Assembly (NCBI GenBank): GCA_026874595.1
Contig: CM049316.1
Location: forward strand, 10,160,839-10,224,838
Source of the DNA: Sipunculus nudus
Taxonomy: Eukaryota; Annelida; Sipuncula; Golfingiida; Sipunculidae
Length of the DNA: 64,000 nucleotides
Reading direction: 5' to 3'
Shown here: positions 1 to 9,784 of the stretch, piece after piece
Layout: each line of letters begins with the position of its first letter
Numbering within the stretch: the stretch's first letter is position 1
Program-made: the position numbers and the translations under genes
The notes under the pieces: generated by a model
The model's database searches: none
The model's input: the letters and a program-made list of their open reading frames with translations, nothing else
Told to the model about the DNA's origin: nothing

Positions 1-2406
1 CGACAAGATGTGTTAATGTTGTTTTACGAAAGAATTAAATCAAATGTGAAAAAGATTAATATTGACAGAACATTTTATTCCTGAAATATAATACCCAGAA
101 CAAATCCACAGAGGGAGCATGAGTAAAACCTAACAATTGTGTAACTGAAGATATCGACCGATTTCTTTTTTACCCTCTCGAACTACTTATTCACAAATCA
201 GGGGTTTATAATTCAGTAGAGGCTTTATTTAGCATTAACTTTCTTACTATTTTCTGACCGGCAAAATACACTTTAGTTAAACATTATCAGCTGAAGGCAG
301 CATTTTCGCTCTAAAATCTAATACTGTGACCTATAACTTCTTTCCAGCATTCCGAAGAAACCAAAGTTGACAATGATTGATCATTTGTGAATGAAATGAA
401 CGAATGTAGTAAATGATATGATATCCGAGTTTCTTAAATATGGTTGCCTCAATGACAAAGAATATATCAATCCAGCTGGGGGCAGTAAAGAACAGTAACA
501 GTCAGACGTGTAATCACGCAGGAGGCTGACAATATTCTTGACTCCAATAGCCGCCCTTCGTGTCCATACAGTGCGTCAGAATAAACCGTAAAATATAACA
601 CCCGTTGGAATAATCATTGAATAAACCCCCCGAGAGTCTTCAAACGGAATCACACAGGACATCAATCACAGATTTTGGGACCCTTCAACCGCACCTAGAA
701 AAGGTTAACTCCTAGAAGATATAAGTTTTGTGATGACAACCAGTACTTTATCTTACTTGCTTAAATTACTTATACCTCGATAATACAAGGTTATAATGTT
801 TTTTTTCAGTTTCATTATCAAGTTAGGTATTTAAACAGGCATCGTATATTTCTAGTTCCGTATGACTTCTGCCAGGTGCATTAAGTATACGCCATCTAAA
901 CAGACCCACGTTTATTTAGCCTTGAGTAAAAGAAAGGAGATAGAGCAGAGAAGAAGTTAGGAATAAGGCAGAGTGTCACCAGAAGACTGTGACTTAGTTA
1001 TTATATTGCATTTTCTCGTAAGGAGTATAACCAGATAATTGCTTTGATGATTTACTGTACATTTATATCTAGTATCATGTTTAGATATTAGCGTGAGAAC
1101 TTTGGTGAGAGAGCACAGGTGTCTCATTTGATGTTAATTTCAGTACAGTTTAATTCTGTGGGTCTCGTCTCTGTTTGGCGGTCCCTGTAGTAACAATTGT
1201 TTGATGTAGACTTCAAAGGATGTGTATATGTTCAGTTTGGTTTTCTCTAGGTTTTGTCTCTGGACTCGTGTCCATATCAAACTTCATGTAATAAATGGCC
1301 GTCGGCATATTAGGAAGTGGTGATTGGCCAGACGACTCTGGACTTGTGACATCAGCATGCATATATCTGCCGTCCAATGGTAGGTCTGCGTGCATCAGTA
1401 TTTAGACAGCTGAGAGATGATGTCAAAAGCATAGATTGTCAGTGTCCGAGGAAGGCCACGGTGATTTGTGTATGATGTGATATGTATGGAGCGTCTCTCC
1501 AGAGAAGCGTACGTGTAAGTTTTCCTTAATATATTGATTTGTTTTTGTTAACTCATGACTTATTCATCTTTTGGAATGTACGTATGGATGAGGGTCAGCC
1601 AGTTGATTTGACAGTTAAAAGAACCTGGTTGTTCACATCTCTAGTGGTTGGGCACCGAGAATTAAAAATGTCTTTTTAATTTCATCATATATTAGGGGAG
1701 ATTTTATTGGCCGCCATTACTAAGAGATGCTTCAAGGACAAGCTATGATATTCATTTCGAGGCCGTATAGAACTAGTAAAGGTATATAGTGAAACATATG
1801 GGTCCCGCCTGGAAAATCGGAAACAGTTTAACTGAGCGAATTTTAGGAAATGTTTTGGGTATGGAAAGAAGGGGATTCTTAAATTGTCACAATTTCCCAC
1901 CATCCTCCATACACAACCTATATACACTAGCAGTACGATTGCTAACTATGGTAAAAAAGGAGAAACACTTAATAACGGGGCTTGTTCCTCAGTTCGATAG
2001 CATTAACTTCAAATTTTTAAACAGTCGTTGTTGTATTCATTTTTTACAGAAAGTGGATTATATCGTTTTTTAGCTTTTATCGCAATTTTATCTTGATACA
2101 ATGATTCGGTCAATCAAAGGATCTACTTTAGTTCTAATAGGACGAGAGACGGTAGTCCGTGGAGACCCATTTAATTAGTTTGAATCTTTGTTCTTTTGCT
2201 TATCACAAAGTAGTACCACGCAGTTTCCCCGCATTGTATGGATTTATTCCACTTCTCATGACAAATAACTGCCATTTTCATTACACGCAGAGAGCCCTTT
2301 ATGATTCCCTTGAGACCTGTATAAATTGGACATTTTTACGTTTAATACTGATATGCTGATACAGAGTCCAAGGATATTTTTCAGGGCAAATAGGTGTTTG
2401 TTATGT
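1..2406. other. Gene-free left flank
   Basis: AT-rich sequence with only short chance frames (longest about 94 codons, none with recognisable features). No repeat array or RNA gene found by eye. Confidence 0.6.
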
Positions 2407-2410
2407 CTAC
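2407..2410. repeat. Target-site duplication CTAC, left copy
   Basis: CTAC lies directly before the first base of the left LTR and recurs at 8964-8967 directly after the right LTR. A 4-bp duplication is within the usual 4-6 bp range for gypsy-type integrases. It shows that the two LTRs belong to one insertion event. Confidence 0.8.
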
Positions 2411-2566
2411 TGTTACGGAACCTAATATAAATAGATCACGTATGCGTGATGAACACAAATTTTGTAATGGAGATAGAAAAATCAGATTCTGTAACACTAG
2501 GCAGCGTGAAATGTCTAGGGGAATGAATAAAGAAGTCAGTGGTTTTTTGTTAACAAATAACTATAA

Positions 2567-2572
2567 TTTATT
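2567..2572 (-). promoter_or_regulatory. LTR polyadenylation signal AATAAA
   Basis: TTTATT on the plus strand, AATAAA on the minus strand. It is conserved in all three LTR copies of the window, about 350 bp downstream of the TATA box, as expected for the R region of the element's RNA. Confidence 0.6.
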
Positions 2573-2927
2573 CTTAAAACAACCCTAACAATACTATACA
2601 CTAAATCAATACAATTATACAGTAAAACAGCGGTATAGCAACAAGTCAATACAATCACACAGAAAATAATGTGCACAGTACCTGGTTTCCAACACCATCA
2701 CAACGATAAGTCCTTTAAATGTAAATTCTCGGAGAATGACAGTCCAGTGTAAAGCTCTTGCAACAATCCAGAAAGTAAACTGAAGTCCAAATGCATAAAC
2801 TCCAGGAGAAAGTCTTTGAAAATCTATAATTGCCGCATTTGTCGGATAAGGTCCTAGAAACTCACACAACTCTTGCGTCCGCTGGAAAATCTTCTCTGCT
2901 CTCTGCCTGGTTCTAAAACACAGCCCC

Positions 2928-2935
2928 CTTATATA
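2928..2935 (-). promoter_or_regulatory. TATA box of the LTR promoter
   Basis: The minus strand reads TATATAAG followed by GGGGGCTGTGTTTTA. The same TATA/G-run/CTGTGTTTTA arrangement is present in the solo LTR at 26.56 kb, so it is a conserved family core promoter. It lies inside the 163-bp segment missing from the 5' LTR. Confidence 0.75.
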
Positions 2936-3221
2936 CCTTCACACCCCAAGCCGAGAATTTTCCATTTCTCGAACAGTCCATAAGATCTTGCACAACACAG
3001 TAAGTACGCGAATCGGGAATTCTCTAGAAAAACAGCGCTGTGTGTACCTCCACACACCAGGCTCATCACGTGACCTCGGCCAGGCGTGAAAACCCAAGGC
3101 TAAACATGACAACGAGAGTTCAACCAGTACGGATTAAACATAGAATGTAATACGCGGCCAGACACGAGTGCCACAACAGGAGTTACGCCCGTGTCACATA
3201 ATAAAAAGAGCACCTGTAAAA

Positions 3222-3232
3222 CTCCCCCCTAT
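3222..3232 (-). other. Polypurine tract
   Basis: The minus strand reads ATAGGGGGGAG immediately before the inner end of the 3' LTR. This is the expected place and composition for the plus-strand DNA primer of reverse transcription. Confidence 0.85.
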
Positions 3233-3236
3233 AAGA

Positions 3237-3269
3237 AAAAAGAAAGTTTTCACGGAAAACTTTCTTTTT
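3237..3269. repeat. Perfect 15-bp hairpin beside the polypurine tract
   Basis: Left arm AAAAAGAAAGTTTTC (3237-3251), loop ACG, right arm GAAAACTTTCTTTTT (3255-3269); all 15 pairs match. In the element's RNA it sits between the end of pol and the polypurine tract. Its function is not known to me. The perfect pairing in an element whose genes are broken stands out. Confidence 0.85.
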
Positions 3270-3374
3270 GCGATCACAATCTCTTAATTTTTACAACATT
3301 ATCATCTCAAAATCATCTTATTTACAACATTACATAAACATCTTGTCTACAACATTTCATAAACATCACAATAA

Positions 3375-3895
3375 GCAATCAGCAAGTACATTGTCTTTCC
3401 CTTTAATGTGCAAGATATCAAGATTGTAATCCTAAAAGAACAAACTCCATCTCAACAATCTTTGATTTTTACACCTCAACTTGACAATGATAGGCCTGAC
3501 TGATGAAGTAACATAAACTTCAAAATGTTGCAACGCCTAAATCAAAGCCAAACATTCTTTTTAAATAGTGGAGTAGTTTTTTTCTGGTTCGCATTAAACT
3601 TTCTTGAGAAATAACAAATTGGATGATCTATGCTATCATTGCCTTCTTGTAACAACACAGCACCAGCAGCAGTATCAATAGCATCCACAGCTAACTTAAA
3701 AGGTACGGAAAAGTCTGGAGCTGCTAAAACTGATGAACTTTGCAGAATTGCTTTCAAATTCTGAAATGCACTTTCACACTGAACTTTCCATACAAACTTT
3801 TGTTTCTTCTTTGACGAATTAGTCAAAGGTTCAGCTACAGCAGCAAAATTTGGACAAGACTTCCTGTAGTACCCAACCATACCAAGAAAATGCAT
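3375..3895 (-). pseudogene. Retrotransposon RNase H domain, broken
   Basis: The domain removes the RNA strand during reverse transcription. An uninterrupted stretch at 3895-3542 starts with the RT-connection motif (HFLGMVGYYRK) and contains the RNase H start, LAVDAIDTAAGAVLLQE, with the first catalytic Asp at residue 71, followed by HPICYFSRKF. The frame is then lost at the place where the family has its conserved Glu. Remnants continue in other frames to about 3375, including RWSLF and LDILHIKGKDNVLADC, the usual RNase H end. A deletion appears to have removed the segment normally holding a later catalytic Asp (around 3480). Enzymatically dead. Confidence 0.85.
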
Positions 3896-3979
3896 TATTT
3901 GCTTTTTGTTCTCTGGTCTAGGAAATGCAGAAATAGCACTTATCTTAGCACCAACAGGTTTTACCTGACCCTGCCCTAC

Positions 3980-4627
3980 AATATGCCCTAAAAATGTTAC
4001 TTGTGCATGACAAAATCAGATTTCACTAAGTTGACGGTCAGACGTGCTTCACTGAGTATTTCGAAGATGTTTCTCCCAGGTGTCGCTGTACACGATGAGG
4101 TCATCAATATATGCGTCGCAGCCCTGAATGTCCTTGACAACCATATGGATGAGGCGCTGAATTGTGGCTGGCGAGTTCTTCATGCCAAACGGCATATCTT
4201 TGTACTGGTACAGTCCTTGCGGCGTCACAAATGCGGAGACTTCTGACGCTCGATCTGTCAGCGGAACTTGCCAGAATCCTTTTAGCAAGTCAAACTTGGA
4301 GACATATCTGGAGCTACCGACTCTATCAATACAATCATCGATCCTCGGATTCGGGAACGTGTCAGTCTTGGTGACAGAGTTCAGTTTTCGATAATCTGTG
4401 CACATACGGTAACTTCCATCAGGTTTTGGCACAGGAATACATGTTGAACTCCAGTTACTGTTACTAGGTTCAATAAAATCATTGTCCAGCAAATATTGAA
4501 TCTCGTCCTTGAGATACCTTTGCTTTTCTGGATTCAGTCTATATGGATGTTGCTTGACTGCTCTTGCCTCCCCAACATGGAAGTCATGGCACAACATATT
4601 AGTTCGCGTTGTAATGTCACTAAACAA
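3980..4627 (-). pseudogene. Retrotransposon reverse transcriptase, broken at its end
   Basis: RNA-dependent DNA polymerase of the element. The open stretch 4627-4049 keeps the core: PVPKPDGSYRMCTDYRKLN (residues 66-84), motif A VSKFDLLKGFW with Asp113, motif B FGMKNSPATIQ (147-157) and motif C AYIDDLIVYSD with the catalytic YIDD (173-176). Downstream, stop TGA and two frameshifts (near 4075 and 4005) separate the palm from the thumb/connection remnant, which is still readable in the other frames up to about 3900. The catalytic residues are intact although the gene is not. Unlike in standard gypsy elements, the integrase lies upstream. Confidence 0.93.
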
Positions 4628-4663
4628 ATGCTCATAATTCCGCAGCAGGTTCTTGAGGTCTTG

Positions 4664-5234
4664 TTATTGTTGTGCGGTAAGGTGTGACAGTTTGGCATCG
4701 AGGTTTTTAAATGGAACTGTACCACACTGAATGTCTACATCACACTTACAATCAGTATCTACTTTAACTGGGTCAGGGTCAGTTTTTACACAATTTACAG
4801 CAGTAACATTTTGTACAACATCTGAGGTGCTATTTCTGTCATAATATGGTTTCAACATGTTAACATGGCACAGTTATTTCTTCTTACGTCTATCTGGTGT
4901 CAACAGTATGTAATTTAAATCACTGACTTTCTTGTCAACCATGTAAGGACCAAATTCCTAGCTTACAGAGGTCTGCCAGAAATGGGAAGTAAGGCAAGGA
5001 CCTTTTCAAAGTCCTGCTTACAGTGTGCTTGTCATACCTTGTTTTCATTTTATTTTGTGCAGATTTTAGATTTGACTTTACAATCTCACAAGCATTGTGT
5101 AGTTTAGTGCGAAAGTCTGAGACATACTGCAGTAAACTAAGAGAATTAGGATTTTCACACAAAAGTTTTTCATTAAGAAGTTTCAATAGACCTCGAATGG
5201 AGTGTCCAAAAACTAGTTCAAAGGGACTCTTCAA
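4664..5234 (-). pseudogene. Integrase C-terminal region and IN-RT linker
   Basis: Continues the integrase. 5234-4935 carries the conserved KSPFELVFGHSIRGLLKLL motif that follows the catalytic core in this group, then a helical, Lys/Arg-rich stretch ending in NKMKTRYDKH. After another frame break, 4858-4664 begins with MLKPYYDR, the usual end of the chromatin/strand-binding module in gypsy integrases, followed by an acidic linker of unknown role that leads into RT. At least two indels separate these pieces. Confidence 0.75.
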
Positions 5235-5304
5235 AAACTCTTGAAAGGATTCTCTGACAGCAAACAGCTATAGGTGGATTCCTTCATCCCAGTCTTTCTG
5301 TGTG

Positions 5305-5544
5305 TCATAGCAATAAGTCCTGATCATGTTTTAATGTCTGGTGAAAACGCTCGCGGGCGCCCTGACTTTCTGGATGGTATGGCAAAGAGCTGTACTGTTT
5401 TATACCTAGCTCAAGCATAACTTGTTGGAATAAGCCAGACATAAAAATAGACCCTTGATCAGACTGGACGGATTTTGGTAATCCTAAAGTTGTAAAAAAC
5501 TTGGTCAGTGCTTTGACAACACTTTTGGCATTAATTTTGCGCAA
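5305..5544 (-). pseudogene. Integrase catalytic core, second half
   Basis: Contains the second and third residues of the D,D(35)E triad: Asp29 in VQSDQGSIF and Glu65 in QGARERFHQTLK, exactly 35 residues apart. The preceding part of the core lies in another frame (see 5555-6250); a frameshift near 5550 separates them. The frame ends again at 5305 in the run to the C-terminal domain. Confidence 0.9.
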
Positions 5545-5554
5545 TGGTATTGTC

Positions 5555-6250
5555 TCATGGAAACTTGTAGATGATTGTCAGCAAGTATTCATGTCCAGAT
5601 TTTGTTTTGGGCAGTGGCCCAACACAATCAACAATAATCCTACTGAATGGTTCCTCGAAAGCAGGAATAGGCTTAAGTGGGGCCTTAGGAGGATTCTGAT
5701 TGGGCTTGCCTACCATCTGGCATGTATGGCATGATTTACAATATTGTACAACATCTTTCCTGAGGTTAGGCCAATAGAAGTGTGTACTAACTTTCTGATA
5801 TGTCTTATTTATACCTAAATGGCCAGACAAAGAAGTCTCATGTGCCATGCTTAGAACTTCACTGCGAAAGCTTCTGGGCATTTCTATTTGATGTTTGATG
5901 GCCGACTCATCATCAGCGCAAACTGAGTTCTGTGACAGTTCATCTTTAGAATCTTCCCTGGGAAACAAACATGAAATATCAGGGTCCTTATGCTGTTCCG
6001 AGATTAGTTCTGACCTTGAGAATGCTGTATCCTGTACGGGCGAGTCGTTAGTGACTGCCAGAGTGTTGTTATCTGGACCATTATCCTCATGTGTGTTTTT
6101 CTTGGCCATAGATCTAGTTACAGCACATGAAGGATACAAACCAGGAATTTCCTGACTTTCCAGACCAGTGTCCTGATCTAGTGACCGTTTTTCTGTCACT
6201 ATTGGTACAGGCTGTACTTTATCACCTGCAAAATCATTGCCTAGTAGCAA
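5555..6250 (-). pseudogene. Protease-IN linker, integrase zinc domain and start of core
   Basis: One 231-residue open stretch. Residues 1-50 (LLGNDFAGDKV and a later AVTRSMAKK) form the conserved join after the protease. Residues 51-125 are an acidic, poorly conserved linker. Residues 137-177 form the integrase zinc-binding domain: His137, His144, Cys174, Cys177, with HLGINKTYQKVSTHFYWP between. Asp208 in IIVDCVGPLPKT is the first catalytic Asp. The stretch ends in a frameshift just before the second half of the core. The direct run from protease into integrase, without RT between, documents the unusual domain order. Confidence 0.93.
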
Positions 6251-6255
6251 CTTTA

Positions 6256-6500
6256 TTTCCCTTAAAGGGTTAAGTAGTTCTTCTGCCCACAGTAATATTC
6301 CCAGAAATCAAACCTGACTTTAAATGGATACTGTGAAGCGGAACTGAAGTGTGCCTGTCTGAAAACACACCATTTACATGTGCATGTGCACCAGCAAAGG
6401 ACCTAATAGAAAATGGCAAAGTGTTTGCTAACATGAGAGTCTGGCCTGAACCAGTGTCCCTCAAAATTCTAATAGGGGTAGAATCTGAAAAATCACTTTA
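6256..6500 (-). pseudogene. Retrotransposon aspartic protease
   Basis: Would cleave the Gag-Pol polyprotein. The active-site motif ILRDTGSGQTL lies at about 6464-6432, and the following residues (LPFSIRSFAGAHAHV, then HLKSGLISGNITVG) fit a retropepsin fold. The flap and the second conserved motif are not clear to me. The frame is broken at about 6265, where it should run into LLGNDFAG of the next segment. Confidence 0.8.
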
Positions 6501-6613
6501 AAGTGATACAAAACCATCATGTATGAATGGCTCAAATAACTCCATTTCAGAGTCAATAGAGGAATCTACTACCTCAACCTCATCAAACAAAGAACTGACA
6601 TTGAGAGTAACAG

Positions 6614-6910
6614 TCATAAACTCTGTTTCTCAATCATCTCATCTAAGGAATCTACATCCTTTTTATCATCAAACTCCTCATGGGAGTCAACAGAGGAATT
6701 TTCCTCAGCAGAAACAAACTTCTGTTTGTCATAAAAGGACCTGGCCTCATTTAAAATACTCTCGCAAGAGTCATAAAAGGACTTAGCCTTATCCAGAGAA
6801 TACTCCTCGCAGGAGTCTTGAAAGGACCTAGCCTTATTAAATTCCTCGCAGGAATCAACTGAGGTTTTTACCCCGCAAGCCACGGATTCTTCTTTGGACT
6901 CAGACGCCAC
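6614..6910 (-). repeat. Acidic Gag-protease spacer with internal tandem repeat
   Basis: About 98 residues rich in Glu, Asp, Ser and Lys, between the zinc knuckle and the protease. Three to four diverged copies of a unit of about 15 residues are visible, each with DSCEE near its start and KARSF or EARSF near its end. In DNA they appear as repeated CTCGCAGGAGTC and AAAGGACCTAGCC blocks spaced about 45 bases apart. No known domain is recognised. The stretch is open but joined to neither neighbour in a clean frame. Confidence 0.6.
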
Positions 6911-6989
6911 CTGGGTCCCCGTAGCACCAAACTCTCTATTAGAGTCAATAAAGGAGAGCCTGGCTCTTGTACCATGCTATGCATAGATT

Positions 6990-7284
6990 TTGAAACAAAG
7001 CCAGAAGGTTTGCTATTTGGTTTATTCGCAAGTTTCCAGCAGTCAGATATTAGATGACCCTCCTTCTTACAGATTTTCTTTGAAAATGACTGGTCTTTCT
7101 TGGACTTAGACACAGTGGACGTGGACTGAGATGTAGCAATGGACTTTGCTGAACTATCAGGACTACTAGTACTGGGTGACTGCGCTTTTATTTTCTTTTG
7201 ACCATACTTATTTACATTCTTGTTTGTGAATGACTGGTTTGATTTGCTAATAAAGGACATTTTTTTGTGTTGATGAATAATCAT
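6990..7284 (-). pseudogene. Gag nucleocapsid region with damaged zinc knuckle
   Basis: A Lys/Ser/Thr-rich basic segment followed by ICKKEGHLISDCWKL. Cys72, His77 and Cys82 of a CX2CX4HX4C knuckle are present, but the first Cys is replaced by Lys (residue 69). Such knuckles bind the genomic RNA during packaging; with one ligand missing this one should be impaired. It sits between the Gag capsid remnant and the acidic spacer. Confidence 0.75.
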
Positions 7285-7289
7285 CAGCT

Positions 7290-7700
7290 AATTGAGCAGC
7301 AATGTCAAGTGTTTCAGGACTTTGCTCATCGAGAAAAGTTTTAACATCTGCATTAATGCAGCGCTTAAACTCTTCAAGCAAAATCAACTGGCGCAAATTG
7401 TCATAATCTTTCATTACATTTTAGAACTAAACCAGCGGTCAAACAACCGCTCTTTTGTCCTAGCAAATTCGACGTAGGTCTGTTCTTTGCGCTTTTTCCA
7501 ATTTCTAAATTTCTGGCGGTAAGCCTTTGGAACTAACTCATAAACTTTCAGGATCAACCGTTTTACCAGGTCATAGTCAGCAGCAGCTTCTACTGAAAGC
7601 TCTGTATCAATTTCTGTGGCCTTGCCAGTCAGTACACTTTGTAACAACTTAGTCGAATTCTTAGGCCATTTTAAATTTTCAGCTACCTTCTCAAAGTGTA
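7290..7700 (-). pseudogene. Gag capsid-like domain (SCAN-like), frameshifted
   Basis: The open stretch 7647-7414 reads LVKRLILKVYELVPKAYRQKFRNWKK...YVEFARTKERLFDRWF, the helical signature of the gypsy Gag capsid, related to vertebrate SCAN domains. Capsid remnants continue in another frame towards 7290 (a FKRCINADVKTFLDEQSPET-like run). Frame breaks occur on both sides, near 7400 and in 7650-7830. Confidence 0.75.
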
Positions 7701-7834
7701 AGAAATATTTATCAACCTCTTTTTCTTGAAAAGGTGGGACAAGTCTAATGTGTTTAGTAACATCAAAACTGTGAGTTGGGGCAGCACTTGGACTACGTTT
7801 TACTTTAAGACTTTCTAACTCCAGTCGTTTTAAC

Positions 7835-8161
7835 TCAATTTCTTTTTTCTTTTTCTAGTCTGTCTCTTTCTATTTCTTTTTCTAGTCTTTCTCTTTCTAA
7901 CCGTTCTTCCCTCTCTTTTAATGCTAGCTCATGTTGCATTCCCAACTTTTTTAATTCTAATGTTTCAACTTCAGTCTCTTCAATTAAACCTTTGCTAATA
8001 AGATCTTGCATGATTTTAGCAATGATATCAGGCTCTCTCAAAGCTTTTTTCACACTTAGCCCCAAGTGTTGTCCCAAACGCAGCAACTGTTCTTTTGACA
8101 ACTGTTCAAGTTGATCAGGGTCGGGATCGTCCACAAATGTCTCAGGTTTGAAATCTGCCAT
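7835..8161 (-). pseudogene. Gag N-terminal part, truncated by frameshift
   Basis: Starts at ATG 8161, about 170 bases downstream of the inner end of the 5' LTR, with MADFKPETFVDDPDPDQLEQL. Residues 15-60 form a small helical domain (LSKEQLLRLGQHLGLSVKK). Residues 65-108 are a Glu/Arg/Leu-rich coiled coil with repeated RLE/KE. The stretch then runs into a stop at 7835 inside this repetitive purine-rich tract (TTTCTAGTCT repeats on the plus strand), a likely site for slippage. Confidence 0.8.
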
Positions 8162-8304
8162 GTTAAGATGTCAAAACAATAATAAAAAACCACTGAGATA
8201 ATTCCTGTAAACAATGTACTGTAAACAATATGTAATCTGGTAAACAATGTATGATAAAACAACGTGTCCAGGTCAAGGCCTAATAAATTTGAAAACTATT
8301 CAAC

Positions 8305-8323
8305 ATCCCGACTAGAGCCCCCA
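8305..8323 (-). other. Primer-binding site, tRNA-Pro-like
   Basis: Six bases inside the 5' LTR the minus strand reads TGGGGGCTCTAGTCGGGAT. The first nine bases (TGGGGGCTC) and the final GGGAT match the 3' end complement of eukaryotic tRNA-Pro; the middle is diverged. It would prime minus-strand DNA synthesis. Confidence 0.65.
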
Positions 8324-8329
8324 ATTTTA

Positions 8330-8963
8330 TGTTACGGAACCTAATATAAACATATCACGTATGCGTGATGAACACAAATTTTGTAATGGAGATTAAAAAA
8401 AATTAGATTCTGTAACACTAGGCATCGTGAAATGTCTAGGGGAATGAATAAAGAAGTCAGTGGTCAGTGTTAACAAATAACTATAATTTATTCTTAAAAC
8501 AACCCTAACAATACAATACACTAAATCAATACAATTATACAGTAAAACAGCGGTATAGCAACAAGTCAATACAATCACACAGAAAATAATGTGCACAGTA
8601 CCTGGTTTCCAACACCATCACAACGATAAGTCCTTTAAATGTAAACTCTCGGAGAATGACAGTCCAGTGTAAAGCTCTTGCAACAATCCAGAAAGTAAAC
8701 TGAAGTCCAAATGCATAAACTCCAGGAGAACAGTCCATAAGATCTTGCACAACACAGCAAGTACGCGTATCGGGAATTCTCTAGAAAAACAGCGCTGTGT
8801 GTATCTCTACATACCAGGCTCATCACGTGACCTCGACCAGGCGTGAAAACCCAAGGCTAAACATGACAACGAGAGTTCAAGCAGTACGGATTAAACATAG
8901 AATGAAATACGCGGCCAGACACGAGTGCCACAACAGGAGTTAATAAAAAGAGCACCTGTAACA
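8330..8963 (-). repeat. 5' LTR with internal deletion removing its promoter
   Basis: About 634 bp, bounded by TGTTACGG and CTGTAACA, which gives perfect 6-bp terminal inverted repeats (TGTTAC/GTAACA). Against the 3' LTR it lacks 163 bp (counterpart of 2811-2973) with GAA microhomology at the join, and a further 15 bp near its right end. The larger deletion removes the TATA box and start region, so this LTR should not drive transcription of the element. Confidence 0.93.
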
Positions 8964-8967
8964 CTAC
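8964..8967. repeat. Target-site duplication CTAC, right copy
   Basis: Matches 2407-2410 exactly and abuts the last base (CA) of the right LTR. Confidence 0.8.
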
Positions 8968-9784
8968 TGAATTTTCCGTGCGGTCATGTGACTAAAGGTT
9001 ATGATAATTCACGTATATAAAACGCATCATCAACGTTTATTAAGCACTTTGTATTAATTGATGAATATCTGGTCGAACGACAGAAGGAGATAAATAAATA
9101 ACTAGGATGTCCTGAGGGCGGAAATCAGTAACTTATATGAATGCATACTTAACTGTAAACCCATTAATCAATTTCATACTGAAGGCAGTGCAAGCCCTTT
9201 ACTTTGGCGACGAGTGATCTGTTTCTTAATATTTATTTAATCTAACCTTGTGTGGACGACATACGATAGTGTGTCAAATCTTAGGACTGCCCTCACTGTA
9301 CCCTTCTTGCCAGAAGAACGACGAAGCCGTCACTTAAAGTTGGAGCTTACCCTTCATTTTATTCCGTCATTAAATTAGATCTATGGCATATGGCGGCATT
9401 ATTCAGAATTAAGGTGCCGTGCTTGGTCGGGGTTCAAGATCAAGGTCAGAGAGATGTGAAAGAAAACAACAATACAAGCCAGGGAACAAAGCGACAGGGG
9501 ATATTCAATTATAATATCTTATTTGTGCATATTTCCTGAGTACCCGACTCAAATATATCACCATCATTTCAAATAATACCGACTACGTCTGGCATAAGGA
9601 GCCTCATAAGGAGTCACAGAGCTCATTTTCATTCAAGTTAGATACATTCACTCGATACTTGAATTCCAGTACTATTTCTTATTAGGAAAGGTATAGCGTC
9701 AAGGAATTCATCACCTTAAGATTATTTTTAATGTTTATTTTTGTTGGAGATAACCGCCCCAATTTTTTCATAATAACTTAAGTA

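Larger units (their letters stand above)
2411..3221 (-). repeat. 3' LTR (full-length form)
   Basis: About 811 bp, the longer of the two LTRs. The outer end is TGTTACGG. The inner end, by comparison with the other LTR, should be TGTTACAGG on the minus strand but reads TTTTACAGG, so the terminal TG is mutated. Read on the minus strand it carries a TATA box (TATATAAG at 2928-2935), a pyrimidine/GA-rich stretch downstream of it, and an AATAAA polyadenylation signal (2567-2572). This gives a U3 of about 290-320 bp and a long R-U5. Near the outer end is a small inverted repeat, ATCACG-TATG-CGTGAT. Short minus-strand reading frames inside are chance. Confidence 0.93.
2411..8963 (-). mobile_element. 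Degenerate LTR retrotransposon, Gmr1-type (IN before RT)
   Basis: Complete but inactive Ty3/gypsy-related element read right to left. Seen: related LTRs at both ends (8330-8963 and 2411-3221), each beginning TGTTACGG on the plus strand; the 4-bp direct repeat CTAC at both outer flanks; a primer site next to the 5' LTR; a polypurine tract next to the 3' LTR. Domains in order of transcription are gag (8161-7414), zinc knuckle (about 7071-7039), aspartic protease (about 6480-6260), integrase (6150-4860), reverse transcriptase (4627-3980) and RNase H (3895-3375). Integrase lies upstream of RT. That order is normal for Ty1/copia, but these domains are gypsy-like; the combination defines the Gmr1 group. 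The coding region has at least six frameshifts or stops, so the copy cannot be autonomous. The two LTRs differ at roughly a dozen places in their first 330 bp, so insertion is not very recent. Confidence 0.95.

Noticed and set aside
2615-2869. Minus-strand frame inside the 3' LTR, similar to one at 8535-8750.
   Set aside because: The similarity is that of the two LTRs, not of a gene.
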